From contig NZ_JANHDM010000003.1 of assembly GCF_024494685.1 (NCBI RefSeq), positions 124,001 through 188,000 on the forward strand: a DNA stretch of 64,000 nt, given 5' to 3'. Shown here one piece after another: positions 1 through 7,980 of this stretch. The notes below the pieces were generated by a model. It made no database searches, was not told the DNA's origin, and saw only the letters and a program-made list of their open reading frames with translations. The stretch comes from Halorubrum rubrum (GTDB lineage: Archaea; Halobacteriota; Halobacteria; Halobacteriales; Haloferacaceae). Position numbers and translations under genes: made by a program. Within the stretch, counting starts at the first letter, position 1. The number at the start of each line of letters is the position of its first letter.

Positions 1-129
1 CTCACGGGGTTGCGGATGGCTCTCCTCGCCGTCGCCTACTGGGGCGGCGGGTTCGTGGTGGCGTACCTCCTGTACAGGCGGTGGCGCGGCGACGGACCGC
101 GCGACACCGACGGCGAGGCGGACGACTAG
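1..129 (+). CDS. C-terminal fragment of a membrane protein (cut by window start)
   Basis: The frame is open from base 1 and ends with TAG at 127-129, giving 42 residues. About 22 hydrophobic residues (LAVAYWGGGFVVAYLLY region) form one membrane helix, followed by a short charged tail with RRWRGDG and then acidic residues. This looks like the last transmembrane segment and cytoplasmic tail of an integral membrane protein. The remainder lies outside the window, so family and function cannot be given. Confidence 0.6.
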   Translation, partial: LTGLRMALLAVAYWGGGFVVAYLLYRRWRGDGPRDTDGEADD

Positions 130-212
130 CCTCGACGCGGCCCGCGGACCGCGGAGACGATCCCCGATTCCGCATCGGCCACGCTTTTGTCGACGCCCGC
201 CGGAGGGGCGGT

Positions 213-1205
213 ATGACCGACACGGCGCTCGTCATCGGCGGCACGCGGTTCATCGGCCGACACGCGGTCGCGGACCTCACCGAGAACGGCTACCGGGTCA
301 CGACGCTGACCCGCGGGAACCGAGAGGACCCGTTCGCGGACGACGACCGGGTCTCTCACGTCGAGGGCGACCGCACGAACGACCGCGACCTGGAGGCCGC
401 GAGGCGCTCCGCGGAGCCCGACGTCGTGATCGACTGCGTGGCGTACCACCCCGCCGACGTGGAGGCGGCGACCGATATCTTCGCCGACGTCGACGCCTAC
501 GTGTACGTCTCCTCGGGAGCCGCCTACGCGGCCGAGCACGTCCCGAAACGCGAGGGCGAGACGCCGCTCGAGGGGTGTACGCCCGAACAGGCGACCGACG
601 ACGGCGACGCCACCTACGGCAACCGGAAGGCCGCCGGAGACCGGGCGGTCTTTTCGGCCGCCGAGGACGGCGTCAACGCCATGGCCGTCAGGCCGTGTAT
701 CGTGTACGGTCCCCACGACTACACCGAGCGGCTCGACTACTGGATCGACCGCGTCCTCACCTACGACCGCGCGGTCGTCCCCGGCGACGGACAGAACCTC
801 TGGCATCGGGCGTACGTCGAGGACGTGGCGAGCGCGCTCCGGATCGTCGCGGAGCGCGGCGAGGCGGGGACCGCCTACAACGTCGGCGACCGCCGGGCGC
901 TCACCCTCGAGGAGACGTTGGAGACGATCGCCGCGGTCGCCGACACGACGTGTACGGTCGTGCCCGCGAGCGCGGACGCGCTCGCCGCCGGCGGCCTCGA
1001 GCCGACGGACTTCACGCTCTACCGGGAGTACCCGCACCTGCTCGACACCTGCGCGCTCGCCGACCTCGGCTGGGAGTCGACGCCCGTCGAGGAGGCGATG
1101 GCGCGGAGCGTCGCCGACCACCGCGACTCGGACCGCGACGGGAGCGAGTGGGACCCAGGACGCGACGCCGAGGAGCGAGTACTCGGCGTGAAAGACACGT
1201 TGTAG
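213..1205 (+). CDS. NAD-dependent epimerase/dehydratase (extended SDR family)
   Basis: 330 residues from ATG 213; the frame is open further upstream, but this Met lies just before the Rossmann motif, as expected. The nucleotide-binding motif GGTRFIG is at residues 9-15 and the SDR catalytic pair Y135-x3-K139 sits in TYGNRKA, with S100/S101 in the VSSG strand. The family acts on nucleotide-sugars or related substrates in the cytoplasm; the substrate is not readable here. RPCIVYGPHDY near residue 155 is the usual post-catalytic segment. The gene stands alone on the plus strand and is followed by a run of hairpins. Family assignment is firm, substrate unknown. Confidence 0.9.
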   Translation: MTDTALVIGGTRFIGRHAVADLTENGYRVTTLTRGNREDPFADDDRVSHVEGDRTNDRDLEAARRSAEPDVVIDCVAYHPADVEAATDIFADVDAYVYVSSGAAYAAEHVPKREGETPLEGCTPEQATDDGDATYGNRKAAGDRAVFSAAEDGVNAMAVRPCIVYGPHDYTERLDYWIDRVLTYDRAVVPGDGQNLWHRAYVEDVASALRIVAERGEAGTAYNVGDRRALTLEETLETIAAVADTTCTVVPASADALAAGGLEPTDFTLYREYPHLLDTCALADLGWESTPVEEAMARSVADHRDSDRDGSEWDPGRDAEERVLGVKDTL

Positions 1206-1221
1206 CTCTGCGGTCGGCGTC

Positions 1222-1309
1222 GCCGGACGTAGTCCGGCTTCCAGAGGCGCGTAGCGCCTCGCTGTCGCCGGCGGCTCTACCGCCGGATTTACGCGAGAGC
1301 GAAGCTCTC
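1222..1309. repeat. Run of four perfect short hairpins
   Basis: Four perfect inverted repeats follow one another just after the epimerase stop codon: 1222-1238 (7-bp stem gccggac, loop gta), 1244-1260 (7-bp stem gaggcgc, loop gta), 1268-1286 (7-bp stem ccggcgg, loop ctcta) and 1295-1309 (6-bp stem gagagc, loop gaa). The stems differ in sequence, so this is not a simple tandem repeat. It could be a terminator region, an RNA structure or the decayed end of a mobile element. No gene is seen in the rest of 1206-1501. Confidence 0.7.
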
Positions 1310-1501
1310 TCCCTGCGCCTGCGAGCGCCCGGTAGGGCACGAGCAACGAGGCCGGGGAGGCGTGAGGTGCGGGGCCGTGCGGTCGGGTGGGGCTTTGGTG
1401 GAGTCGACCGCGCCGGCAACCGCGTACAGCCGAGCGGCCGGGGCCCTCCAAACCGCCATCGAGCGGGCAACCACGGAGGAGATCGGAGCGGCGTCGACTC
1501 G

Positions 1502-2251
1502 TCAGTACGCCGCGTCCCACCGCGCCGCCTTCCGTCGGTTCTCGCAGTCGAGACACTCGACGGCGTCCATCGTGTCGATCGCGACGTTCGTCCCCTCGCA
1601 GTTCCCGCAGAAGTAGCCGTAGCGAGTCTCGTGGTCGGCGTCGGCGTACGCGACGTAGAAGGGCGCTTTCGAGCCGCGCTCGCTCTCGTCGAAGGCGACG
1701 TACACCGTCTCGCCGTCGGCCGTCTCGTAGATCCCCTCTCGAAGTCCCCCCTCGCGGCCGATCCGCTTGCGGTAGAGTCGTTCGCGGAACTCCTCGTCGC
1801 CGATGTCGACGACGCGCTCGCCCGAGAGGTCGTACCCCTCGCGCTCGTAGAAGGCGGTCCCGGCCTCGTTGTCGACGAGGACCTTCCCCTCGATGCTGTC
1901 GACGTCGCGGTCGCGCAGCTCGTCCTCGACGCGTTCGAGCAGTGCCGAGCCGATCCCCGACTCGCGGTGGTCCGGATGGACGTGGAGCCAGTCGATCTCG
2001 CCGACTCGCTCGCGGCGGTCGACGACGTAGCTCTCCGCGAACGCGACGACCGCGGCGTCGACGACCGCGACCGGAAAGACGGTGTCCGGGTCGGCGACCG
2101 CCTCCCCCACGTCGTCAACCCCGTACCAGTTCTCGACGGCCTCCGACAGCAGCGCCTCGTCGACGGCGTGGCCGTACGAGGCGGAAAGCGACGCTAGCGC
2201 TACCTCGCGGATCGATCCGACGTCGTCGACGGTTGCGGCTCGCAGGTCCAT
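1502..2251 (-). CDS. GNAT N-acetyltransferase with C-terminal zinc ribbon
   Basis: 249 residues. The first 150 or so form a GNAT domain: the acetyl-CoA loop is HRESGIGSAL at 95-104, after the DWLHVHPDH strand, and the VDNEAGTAFYEREGY stretch (127-140) is typical of motif B. The C-terminal 80 residues carry C215-x2-C218 and C233-x2-C236, a clear zinc ribbon (FCGNCEG, ECLDCEN). It should acetylate an amine of a small molecule or protein; the ribbon may bind nucleic acid or a partner. It points toward the epimerase gene but is separated from it by the hairpin region. Confidence 0.88.
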   Translation of the reverse strand: MDLRAATVDDVGSIREVALASLSASYGHAVDEALLSEAVENWYGVDDVGEAVADPDTVFPVAVVDAAVVAFAESYVVDRRERVGEIDWLHVHPDHRESGIGSALLERVEDELRDRDVDSIEGKVLVDNEAGTAFYEREGYDLSGERVVDIGDEEFRERLYRKRIGREGGLREGIYETADGETVYVAFDESERGSKAPFYVAYADADHETRYGYFCGNCEGTNVAIDTMDAVECLDCENRRKAARWDAAY

Positions 2252-2355
2252 ACGGAGGCGTGTCGCCGCGGCTACAAAAAGTTCCGCGCCGAAACGAATC
2301 CCGGCGTCCGGCTCACGACGGGCACCGTCGTTCCCGCGACGCGCTCACGGGACGC

Positions 2356-2631
2356 TCACGAGATCGAGTAGGCGGCCGCGGCCATGAGCAGCATGGTCAA
2401 CGCGAGCGCGAGCCCCATCAGGTACGTCAGCGAGGGGTTCTCCCAGCGCAGGTGCTGGAAGTACGCGACGATGAGCACCGTCTTGATCACGGACAGGAGC
2501 ATCGTTCCGGCGAACGCCTCCCAGTACGTGAAGCCGAACAGCTCGACCTCGAAGAGAACGAAGTTCAGAATCGCCGCGAGCAGGAGCGCGACGTATATCG
2601 CCGAGTACAGTTTGACGGAGTCGGACGACAT
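2356..2631 (-). CDS. Cytochrome c oxidase subunit IV-like membrane protein
   Basis: 91 residues with three hydrophobic helices (about 9-27, 37-57 and 68-90). It matches the prokaryotic COX4 family in length and in the stretch VIKTVLIVAYFQHLRWENPS between helices 2 and 3. Such proteins are accessory subunits of haem-copper terminal oxidases in the cell membrane and help assembly rather than catalysis. The large oxidase subunits are not nearby, so this is an orphan subunit within the window. It starts with ATG and its promoter would lie in the AT-richer 2632-2680 region. Confidence 0.82.
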   Translation of the reverse strand: MSSDSVKLYSAIYVALLLAAILNFVLFEVELFGFTYWEAFAGTMLLSVIKTVLIVAYFQHLRWENPSLTYLMGLALALTMLLMAAAAYSIS

Positions 2632-2779
2632 TTCTTGAGAGCACCTTCGTCCGCGTGCTTAAAGAAGTAACCATCCGAGGGGAGGAATCGCCCGGAGGTG
2701 GCGGTGGCCACGTCCGTGGAAGACGGGCCTCGTCCGTGAGCGATCGACGACCGACCGCAGGCCGCCGCCCGAAACGCCT

Positions 2780-3349
2780 ATGCCCGAGACGCACCGATCC
2801 GTCATCGATCGCGAACCCGGAGACCCCATCGTGGACCCGATCGAACCCGACGACGACCTGCTCGAATCGCTCTACGTGGTGAACAAGGTCGCGAAGCGGC
2901 TCGCCGACGAGGCGACCGCCGCCTACGACCGCGGCGACGTCACCGAGAGCAACGTCGCTTCCGCCCGGAAGGACGCGCTGTACCGGACGAAAACGGAGGT
3001 GTTGAATCGTATCGTCGCCCGCAATCCGGACGCCGTGGCCGGGGAGTACCACGCGGTCCACGGCGACGTCTGGCTGCTCGTCACCGTGAACGGCTGGGAG
3101 TTCCACCAGCCCCCCTACGCGTTCGGGAGCGACCTCACGGACCGGATCGAGATCGCGAACTCGGCAGCGGAGCCGCGGGACGTGCCGTACGTCCGCGACG
3201 CCAGCGTCGAGCGGTCGGAGCGCTCGCTCGAGGAGGCCCTTCGGGGACTCGCCGACCGCGGCGTCGACGCCAACGACCACCTCGCGCGGCCGACGATAAG
3301 CGGGGAGCGCGACCAGCTCGTCGACGTGCGGTGGGCGTTCCTGCGGTAG
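2780..3349 (+). CDS. Conserved haloarchaeal protein of unknown function
   Basis: 189 residues, soluble, acidic, with no signal peptide or membrane segment. I do not recognise the family. Residues 25-75 look helical (LLESLYVVNKVAKRLADEA..., then NVASARKDALYRTKTEVLNRIV). The middle has a WLLVTVNGWEFHQPPYAFG segment and the end DVRWAFLR suggests beta strands. It faces the COX4-like gene divergently and converges on the VOC dioxygenase gene, with 19 bp between stop codons. High-G+C third positions and normal amino-acid usage support a real gene. Confidence 0.72.
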   Translation: MPETHRSVIDREPGDPIVDPIEPDDDLLESLYVVNKVAKRLADEATAAYDRGDVTESNVASARKDALYRTKTEVLNRIVARNPDAVAGEYHAVHGDVWLLVTVNGWEFHQPPYAFGSDLTDRIEIANSAAEPRDVPYVRDASVERSERSLEEALRGLADRGVDANDHLARPTISGERDQLVDVRWAFLR

Positions 3350-3368
3350 GTCTCCAGGAAACCGACGC

Positions 3369-4322
3369 CTACTCCGGCGTCGGCGCGCCCGTCTCGAGCT
3401 CCGGAAGCCCGGCCTCGATCTCCTCGCGGCGGCCCTCCAGCCAGTCGGGTAAGACGAGCCGCTCGCCGAGCGACGACCGCGGCTCGTCGACGTCGTAGCC
3501 GGGCTCGGCCGTCGCGAACTCGAAGAGCACGCCGCCGCGGGTGCGGGCGTACACCGACCGGAACCACTTCCGGTCGATCACCTCGCTCGGGCTGAGCCCG
3601 TGTTCCCGAAGCAGCCCCCGCCACTCCTCCTGCTCTTCGTCCGTGACGCGGTAGGCGACGTGGTGAACCGTCCCGGCACCCGGGGTCCCCTGCGCGGTCG
3701 CGGGATCGGTCACGACGTCGACGACGAAGCCGCGGTCGCCGTCGGCCTCGAACCGACGGCGGTGGCTCGCCTCGTCGCCGTCGGTCTGCTCGTATCCCAT
3801 CGCCTCCAGGAGGTCGATGGTGGCGTCGGCGTCGGAGAGCGAGAGGTCGACCGAGAAGAACCCCCGGATCGCGTGTTCGGCGGGAACGGGGCCCGCCGGC
3901 GGATCCCCCGCGGGAGCGTCCTCGCGGCCGACGATCTCGAGCGGGAGCCCGTCGGGATCGGCGAAGGCGACGACCGCGTCGCCGAACCGCTCGCCCGTCT
4001 CGACGTCGACGCCGCGGCCGGCGAGCCGCTCGGCCCAGTAGTCGACCGACGCGGCCGGGACCGTGAACGACACCGTCGAGGCCTGCCCGGTGCCGACGCG
4101 GCCGGATCGGGCCCCGACGTACGGGAAGAACGTCATGCTCGTCCCCGGCGACCCGGCGTCGTCGGCGTAGAACAGGTGGTACACGCCCGCGTCGTCCTGG
4201 TTGACGCTCCGCTTGACGAGTCGGAGGCCGAGCGTCTCGGTGTAGAAGGCGTGGTTGGCGTTCGGGTCGCCGGCGATCGCGGTCACGTGGTGGATCCCTG
4301 GCGTCCCGAGGGTCTGGGTCAT
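3369..4322 (-). CDS. VOC-family ring-cleaving dioxygenase-like protein
   Basis: 317 residues from MTQTLG; the frame runs eight codons further, but this Met precedes the conserved GIHHVTAIAGDP opening. Two glyoxalase/VOC modules are visible: residues 8-130 with IHHVTA (H11/H12), and 150-275 with TVHHVAYRV (H220/H221) and VLFEFAT (E268). Those His/Glu residues fit the metal site of the extradiol or MhqO/PcpA-like dioxygenases. The family opens hydroquinone-type rings or handles quinone stress in the cytoplasm; the actual substrate is not evident. No other aromatic-catabolism genes are adjacent. Confidence 0.85.
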   Translation of the reverse strand: MTQTLGTPGIHHVTAIAGDPNANHAFYTETLGLRLVKRSVNQDDAGVYHLFYADDAGSPGTSMTFFPYVGARSGRVGTGQASTVSFTVPAASVDYWAERLAGRGVDVETGERFGDAVVAFADPDGLPLEIVGREDAPAGDPPAGPVPAEHAIRGFFSVDLSLSDADATIDLLEAMGYEQTDGDEASHRRRFEADGDRGFVVDVVTDPATAQGTPGAGTVHHVAYRVTDEEQEEWRGLLREHGLSPSEVIDRKWFRSVYARTRGGVLFEFATAEPGYDVDEPRSSLGERLVLPDWLEGRREEIEAGLPELETGAPTPE

Positions 4323-4431
4323 ACTCGTACTACGCGCCGAGAGCACTTGTACACGCGCTGACGGGATCGAAACCGGCTGACGTCGGTGTTACCCCGCGAC
4401 TTCGCGGCGGCCGTCGATCGACAGGTTTCGA

Positions 4432-4947
4432 CTACTCGACGATCTCGATCGCACCGTGCATCCCGTTGGTCTGGTGTGGGGTACAGTAGTACAGCTGGAT
4501 CCCGGCCTCCTCGAACGTCTGCTCGAAGGTCGTCCCCTCCTCGTCGACCGCGTCGCCGCTGTCGAAGTCCGACGCGGATCCCTCCGCGGAGGTGACGTTG
4601 TGTGCGCCGCCCTCGCCGGTCCACTCCCAGACGACCGTCGTTCCGGCGTCGATCCGGATCGCGGCGGGGTCGAACGCGAAGCCGACCTCGCCGGCACCAA
4701 CGTCGACGACGACCTCGTCCTGCCCGGTGTAGTCGGCGATCGTCCCCTCGTACAGGCGCGCCTCGTTCTCGGTGAGGTAGTCGTCTATCTCGCCCGGCAC
4801 GTCGTCGGCGGGCTCGCCGGCGGAGCCGTCTCCGCCGCCGTCCCCTCCGCTCCCGTCGCCGCCGCCCGAGCAGCCCGCGAGCGCACCGGTGGTCAGCGCC
4901 GCGCCGGTTCCGACGACGTACCGCCGTCTGGACAGTCTTCGTGTCAT
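4432..4947 (-). CDS. Halocyanin (blue copper lipoprotein)
   Basis: 171 residues from ATG 4947, chosen because it starts a Tat-type signal (MTRRLSRRRYVVGTG) with a lipobox LAGC at Cys26; the open frame continues upstream without coding character. A Gly/Asp-rich linker (27-50) leads to a cupredoxin domain. Copper ligands are visible as H116 (GGAHNV), C155 (YYC), H158 (TPH) and M163 (NGMHG). Halocyanins carry electrons at the outer face of the membrane, probably to a terminal oxidase. A second intact copy is at 47234-47782 and a decayed one near 8890-9130. Confidence 0.93.
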   Translation of the reverse strand: MTRRLSRRRYVVGTGAALTTGALAGCSGGGDGSGGDGGGDGSAGEPADDVPGEIDDYLTENEARLYEGTIADYTGQDEVVVDVGAGEVGFAFDPAAIRIDAGTTVVWEWTGEGGAHNVTSAEGSASDFDSGDAVDEEGTTFEQTFEEAGIQLYYCTPHQTNGMHGAIEIVE

Positions 4948-5102
4948 CTGCCGATCGTAGGGTCCGAGGACAGACAAACCCCTTGATACCCCCACTTCGT
5001 GAGAACCGCCATCGCCGAACAACCATCTACACAGAGTATCGATCTGGGGAGCGATCGCCGGCCCGTCAATCGACGGGCGTGGCCGCCACGGACCGAAGCG
5101 GA

Positions 5103-5112
5103 CGCTTAAGCG
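5103..5112 (+). promoter_or_regulatory. Box A (TATA) for gene at 5135
   Basis: The sequence cgcttaagcg is centred about 28 bp before ATG 5135. This is the haloarchaeal box A position for a leaderless transcript and supports that start codon. Confidence 0.5.
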
Positions 5113-5134
5113 TCGCCGCTCCCTGACCCGATCC

Positions 5135-5746
5135 ATGCGGGAGGACGACCTGGCGGCGCGGATCGTCGACCACTACGAGGCCGTCCACGACGACCCGGAG
5201 ATCCGGCTCGAGGAGCCGTACGACGCGGAGGGGCGTCGCGGGGTCGTCGACGTCCACGTCCGGCTGCGAACGCCCGAGCCGGTCGACCACGTCATCGAAC
5301 TCAAATGCGACGCCGCCGTGCGCCGCGTCACCGGCGCGAACGAGGTCCTCAGACAGTACCGCCGGATGGAGCGGTACTTCCACGCGGACGAGGCCCACCG
5401 GCTCCGCCCGAAGCTCGGCCGGTCCGGTCCGGGCGCGTGCTACCTCCTGTTTTTCGCGCCGACGCCGACCTGCGTCCACCACGTCGCGACCCACCGCACC
5501 CTGTACGCCTCCGTCGACCCCGCCGGGAGCGTCGGCGACGTGCCGACCGCGCGAACCGTCGGCTTCCTCACCGGCCTCGACGGCGACCCGGCCGATCTGG
5601 GATACCTCTCCGTCAACGGCGAGGCGTCGTTCGGCTCGCCGGCGTTCCTGGCGTCGGTCCCCGAGGACTCGCGGCTCGCCGAGAGTCTGCGGGCCGTCGA
5701 CGACGACCTCGTCGCCTTCGACGACGGGTCAGGTACCGACGACTGA
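5135..5746 (+). CDS. Unknown protein with PD-(D/E)xK-like core
   Basis: 203 residues, soluble. An N-terminal helix is followed by GVVDVHVRLR (36-45) and HVIELKCD (52-59), then the helix NEVLRQYRRMERY. A strand with Asp, a strand ending in E-x-K and a following helix with Gln resemble the core of restriction-endonuclease-like (PD-(D/E)xK) nucleases. That reading is an inference from motif order only. Residues 98-125 contain hydrophobic strands (ACYLLFFAPTPT, HHVATHRTLYASV). It stands alone, facing the halocyanin gene divergently and converging on the acyl-CoA dehydrogenase. The family is not otherwise recognised. Confidence 0.75.
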   Translation: MREDDLAARIVDHYEAVHDDPEIRLEEPYDAEGRRGVVDVHVRLRTPEPVDHVIELKCDAAVRRVTGANEVLRQYRRMERYFHADEAHRLRPKLGRSGPGACYLLFFAPTPTCVHHVATHRTLYASVDPAGSVGDVPTARTVGFLTGLDGDPADLGYLSVNGEASFGSPAFLASVPEDSRLAESLRAVDDDLVAFDDGSGTDD

Positions 5747-5772
5747 CGCCGCCGGCAGGACGCCGGCCGGGT

Positions 5773-6912
5773 CTAGAGGCCGAGCTCCCGGCCGAGCACG
5801 ACGTGTTGGATCTCGCTCGTCCCCTCGCCGATCTCCATGAGCTTCGCGTCGCGGTAGAACCGCTGGGGGGCGAAGTCGGTGGTGTAGCCGTAGCCGCCGA
5901 GGGTCTGGACGGCCTCCTCCGCGACCTCGCGGGCGGCCTCGCTGGCGTCGAGCTTCGCGAGCGCGGACGCCTTCGTGACGGGCTCGCCGGCGTCGTACCG
6001 GGTCGCCGCCTTGTGCGTCAACAGTCGTGCGCGCTCGGTCTGGCGGTACATGTGGACGATCTTGTCGCGGATCGCGTCGAACTCCGCGATCGGCTTCCCG
6101 AACTGCTCGCGTTCGCCCGCGTACTCCCTCGCCGCCTCGTAGGCGCCCTGTGCGAGCCCCACGGAGAGCGCGGCGATGGAGATCCGGCCGCCGTCGAGCG
6201 TCTTCATGGTCTGTTCCCACCCCTCGCCCTCCTCGCCGAGCAGACGGTCGGCCGGGAGCCGGAGGTCGTCGAGCCGGATCTCGCAGGTTGGCGAGCAGTT
6301 CAGCCCCATCTTCTCCCAGACCGTCGTCACCTCGAAGCCGTCGTCGTCGGGGTCGACGATGAACGTCGAGATGCCGTCGTAGCCGGCGTCGGGGTCGGTG
6401 ACCGCCTTCACCAGTACCGAGTTCGCGACGCTCGCGTTCGTGATGAACTGTTTCGTCCCGTTCAGGACGTACTCGTCGGCGTCGTACTCGGCGGTCGTCT
6501 CCATGTTCGAGGCGTCCGAGCCGCTTTCCGGCTCCGTCAGCGCCCACGCGCCGATCCCGTCGCCCTCCGCCAGCGGGCGCAGCCACTCCTCCTTTTGCGC
6601 CTCGGTCCCGAACGCCTCGATCGGCTTCGCGCCGAGGGAGGTGTGGGCCGCGTACGAGAGCCCGATCCCCCCGGAGACGCGACCCAGCTCCTCGGTCACC
6701 AGCGCGTACGTGAGCTGGTCGCCGTCGAGCCCGCCGTACGCCTCGCTCACGGGTACCCCCATCATATCGAGGTCGGCGAGCGACGCGAACACCTCCTCGG
6801 GGAACCGATGCTCGTCCTCGATCTCCTGGGCTATCGGGCGTATCTCGGCCTCGCAGAACTCCCTGACCGCGTCCCGTATCATCCGGTCTTCCGCGGACGG
6901 CTCGAACTCCAT
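5773..6912 (-). CDS. Acyl-CoA dehydrogenase
   Basis: 379 residues from ATG 6912; a GTG five codons upstream is possible, but a TTTATG-like box about 28 bp before 6912 favours a leaderless start here. The three acyl-CoA dehydrogenase domains are recognisable: helical N-terminus, beta domain with WALTEPESGSDA (FAD/acyl binding) and helical C-terminus with FGKPIAEFDAIRDKI. The usual active-site glutamate motif GEGTSEIQ places E363 as the catalytic base. It oxidises acyl-CoA to enoyl-CoA in the cytoplasm, passing electrons to ETF. Chain-length preference cannot be read. No beta-oxidation genes are adjacent. Confidence 0.95.
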   Translation of the reverse strand: MEFEPSAEDRMIRDAVREFCEAEIRPIAQEIEDEHRFPEEVFASLADLDMMGVPVSEAYGGLDGDQLTYALVTEELGRVSGGIGLSYAAHTSLGAKPIEAFGTEAQKEEWLRPLAEGDGIGAWALTEPESGSDASNMETTAEYDADEYVLNGTKQFITNASVANSVLVKAVTDPDAGYDGISTFIVDPDDDGFEVTTVWEKMGLNCSPTCEIRLDDLRLPADRLLGEEGEGWEQTMKTLDGGRISIAALSVGLAQGAYEAAREYAGEREQFGKPIAEFDAIRDKIVHMYRQTERARLLTHKAATRYDAGEPVTKASALAKLDASEAAREVAEEAVQTLGGYGYTTDFAPQRFYRDAKLMEIGEGTSEIQHVVLGRELGL

Positions 6913-6960
6913 GGCGGAGGAGTTCACCCGCCGCGAGCATAAACGACACGACGGTCACGA

Positions 6961-7012
6961 TCGATCGTCGGCATTCTGACGGTTCGTCGATCGTCGGCAT
7001 TCGGACGGTTCG
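6961..7012. repeat. 26-bp tandem direct repeat in a divergent promoter region
   Basis: Two 26-bp units starting tcgatcgtcggcattc lie at 6961-6986 and 6987-7012 and differ at one position (t versus g). They sit between the acyl-CoA dehydrogenase and the RIO-like kinase, whose starts face away from each other, just upstream of the kinase's likely box A at 7024-7032. Phased direct repeats here could be a regulator binding site. Confidence 0.75.
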
Positions 7013-7059
7013 GACCGTTCGCGATCATTTATCAGCCGCGGGCGCGTGGACCGGATCGT

Positions 7060-7938
7060 ATGGAGTTCCGCCGACTCGTCCGCGGGACGGTGAGCTGGCC
7101 CGAGCTGGAGCGGGTCGTTCGCGAGTTGGCGGATCGCTACGACCGCGAGAGCGTGCGCGTCGAGTTCCTCGACGCCGACAACTGGCTGTCGATCCCGTTC
7201 GTGCTCGACGACGATCTCTTCGTGAAGGTGATCACGAAACAGAACACGCTCGTCCACACGCTCTTCACCACCGGACGCAACCTCGGGGCCTTCTCCGCCG
7301 GCACCGAGGGCTTCTTCGAGCGCCACGAGACGCCCTACGAGATGGCCCGTCACGAGCTCGAGGCCACCCGGAGGGTCCGCGAGATCGGCGTGAACGCGCC
7401 GGAGCCGATCGAGGCGTTCGAGGTGGGGGAGTTCGGCGTCCTCGTGTTGGAGTACCTCCCCGAGTTCCGCACGCTCGACGAGGTCGACCACGAGCGGGAG
7501 CGCGAGCTCGCGCCGGAGCTCTTCGCCACCCTCCGGCGGATCCACGACGCCGGGCTCGCACACGGCGACGTGCGCGCGGAGAACGTCCTGGTGCTCGACG
7601 GGGAGATATACGTGATCGACGCGACGAACGTGAGCGGGGACGGTCGAACGGACGCCCGCTCGTACGACCTCGCGAGCGCGCTCGCCGCGCTGGAACCCCT
7701 CATCGGCGCGCCGGCCGCGATCGACGCCGCGCTCGCGAGCTACGACCCCGTGGAGCTGCTCGCGGCCCGCCGCTTTTTGGACTTCGTTGCGATCCGGCCG
7801 GACCACGACTTCGACGCCGCCGAACTCAAAGGCGAGATCGAGAAGCGCGCGGCCGCGGACCGCGAGACCGGAGGGGCGGGGAGCGGCACGGCGGACGCCG
7901 AGGGGGAGATCTCCTCCGGAGCCGACGGCTCGACGTAG
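7060..7938 (+). CDS. RIO-like serine/threonine protein kinase
   Basis: 292 residues. Kinase landmarks are in order: FVKVI with ATP-binding K56, a helix with E99, catalytic loop AHGDVRAEN (H168, D170, N175), and VIDATN with D187 in place of a DFG aspartate. The compact size and HGD-x4-N loop resemble archaeal RIO or Kae1-associated type kinases more than eukaryotic ones. The last 40 residues are a low-complexity Gly/Ala/Glu tail. It probably phosphorylates a cytoplasmic protein or acts as an ATPase in ribosome or tRNA work; the partner is unknown. A box A (catttatc) at 7024-7032 precedes it. Confidence 0.85.
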   Translation: MEFRRLVRGTVSWPELERVVRELADRYDRESVRVEFLDADNWLSIPFVLDDDLFVKVITKQNTLVHTLFTTGRNLGAFSAGTEGFFERHETPYEMARHELEATRRVREIGVNAPEPIEAFEVGEFGVLVLEYLPEFRTLDEVDHERERELAPELFATLRRIHDAGLAHGDVRAENVLVLDGEIYVIDATNVSGDGRTDARSYDLASALAALEPLIGAPAAIDAALASYDPVELLAARRFLDFVAIRPDHDFDAAELKGEIEKRAAADRETGGAGSGTADAEGEISSGADGST

Positions 7939-7980
7939 TCCGACGGTCGCGTCGGCCGGTCGTCGACGCGTCGACGACGG

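Noticed and set aside
126-1556. Long minus-strand frame (476 codons) over the epimerase gene
   Set aside because: It is the high-G+C shadow of the plus-strand epimerase: Arg/Pro/Val-rich with no domain, whereas the plus frame has intact SDR motifs.
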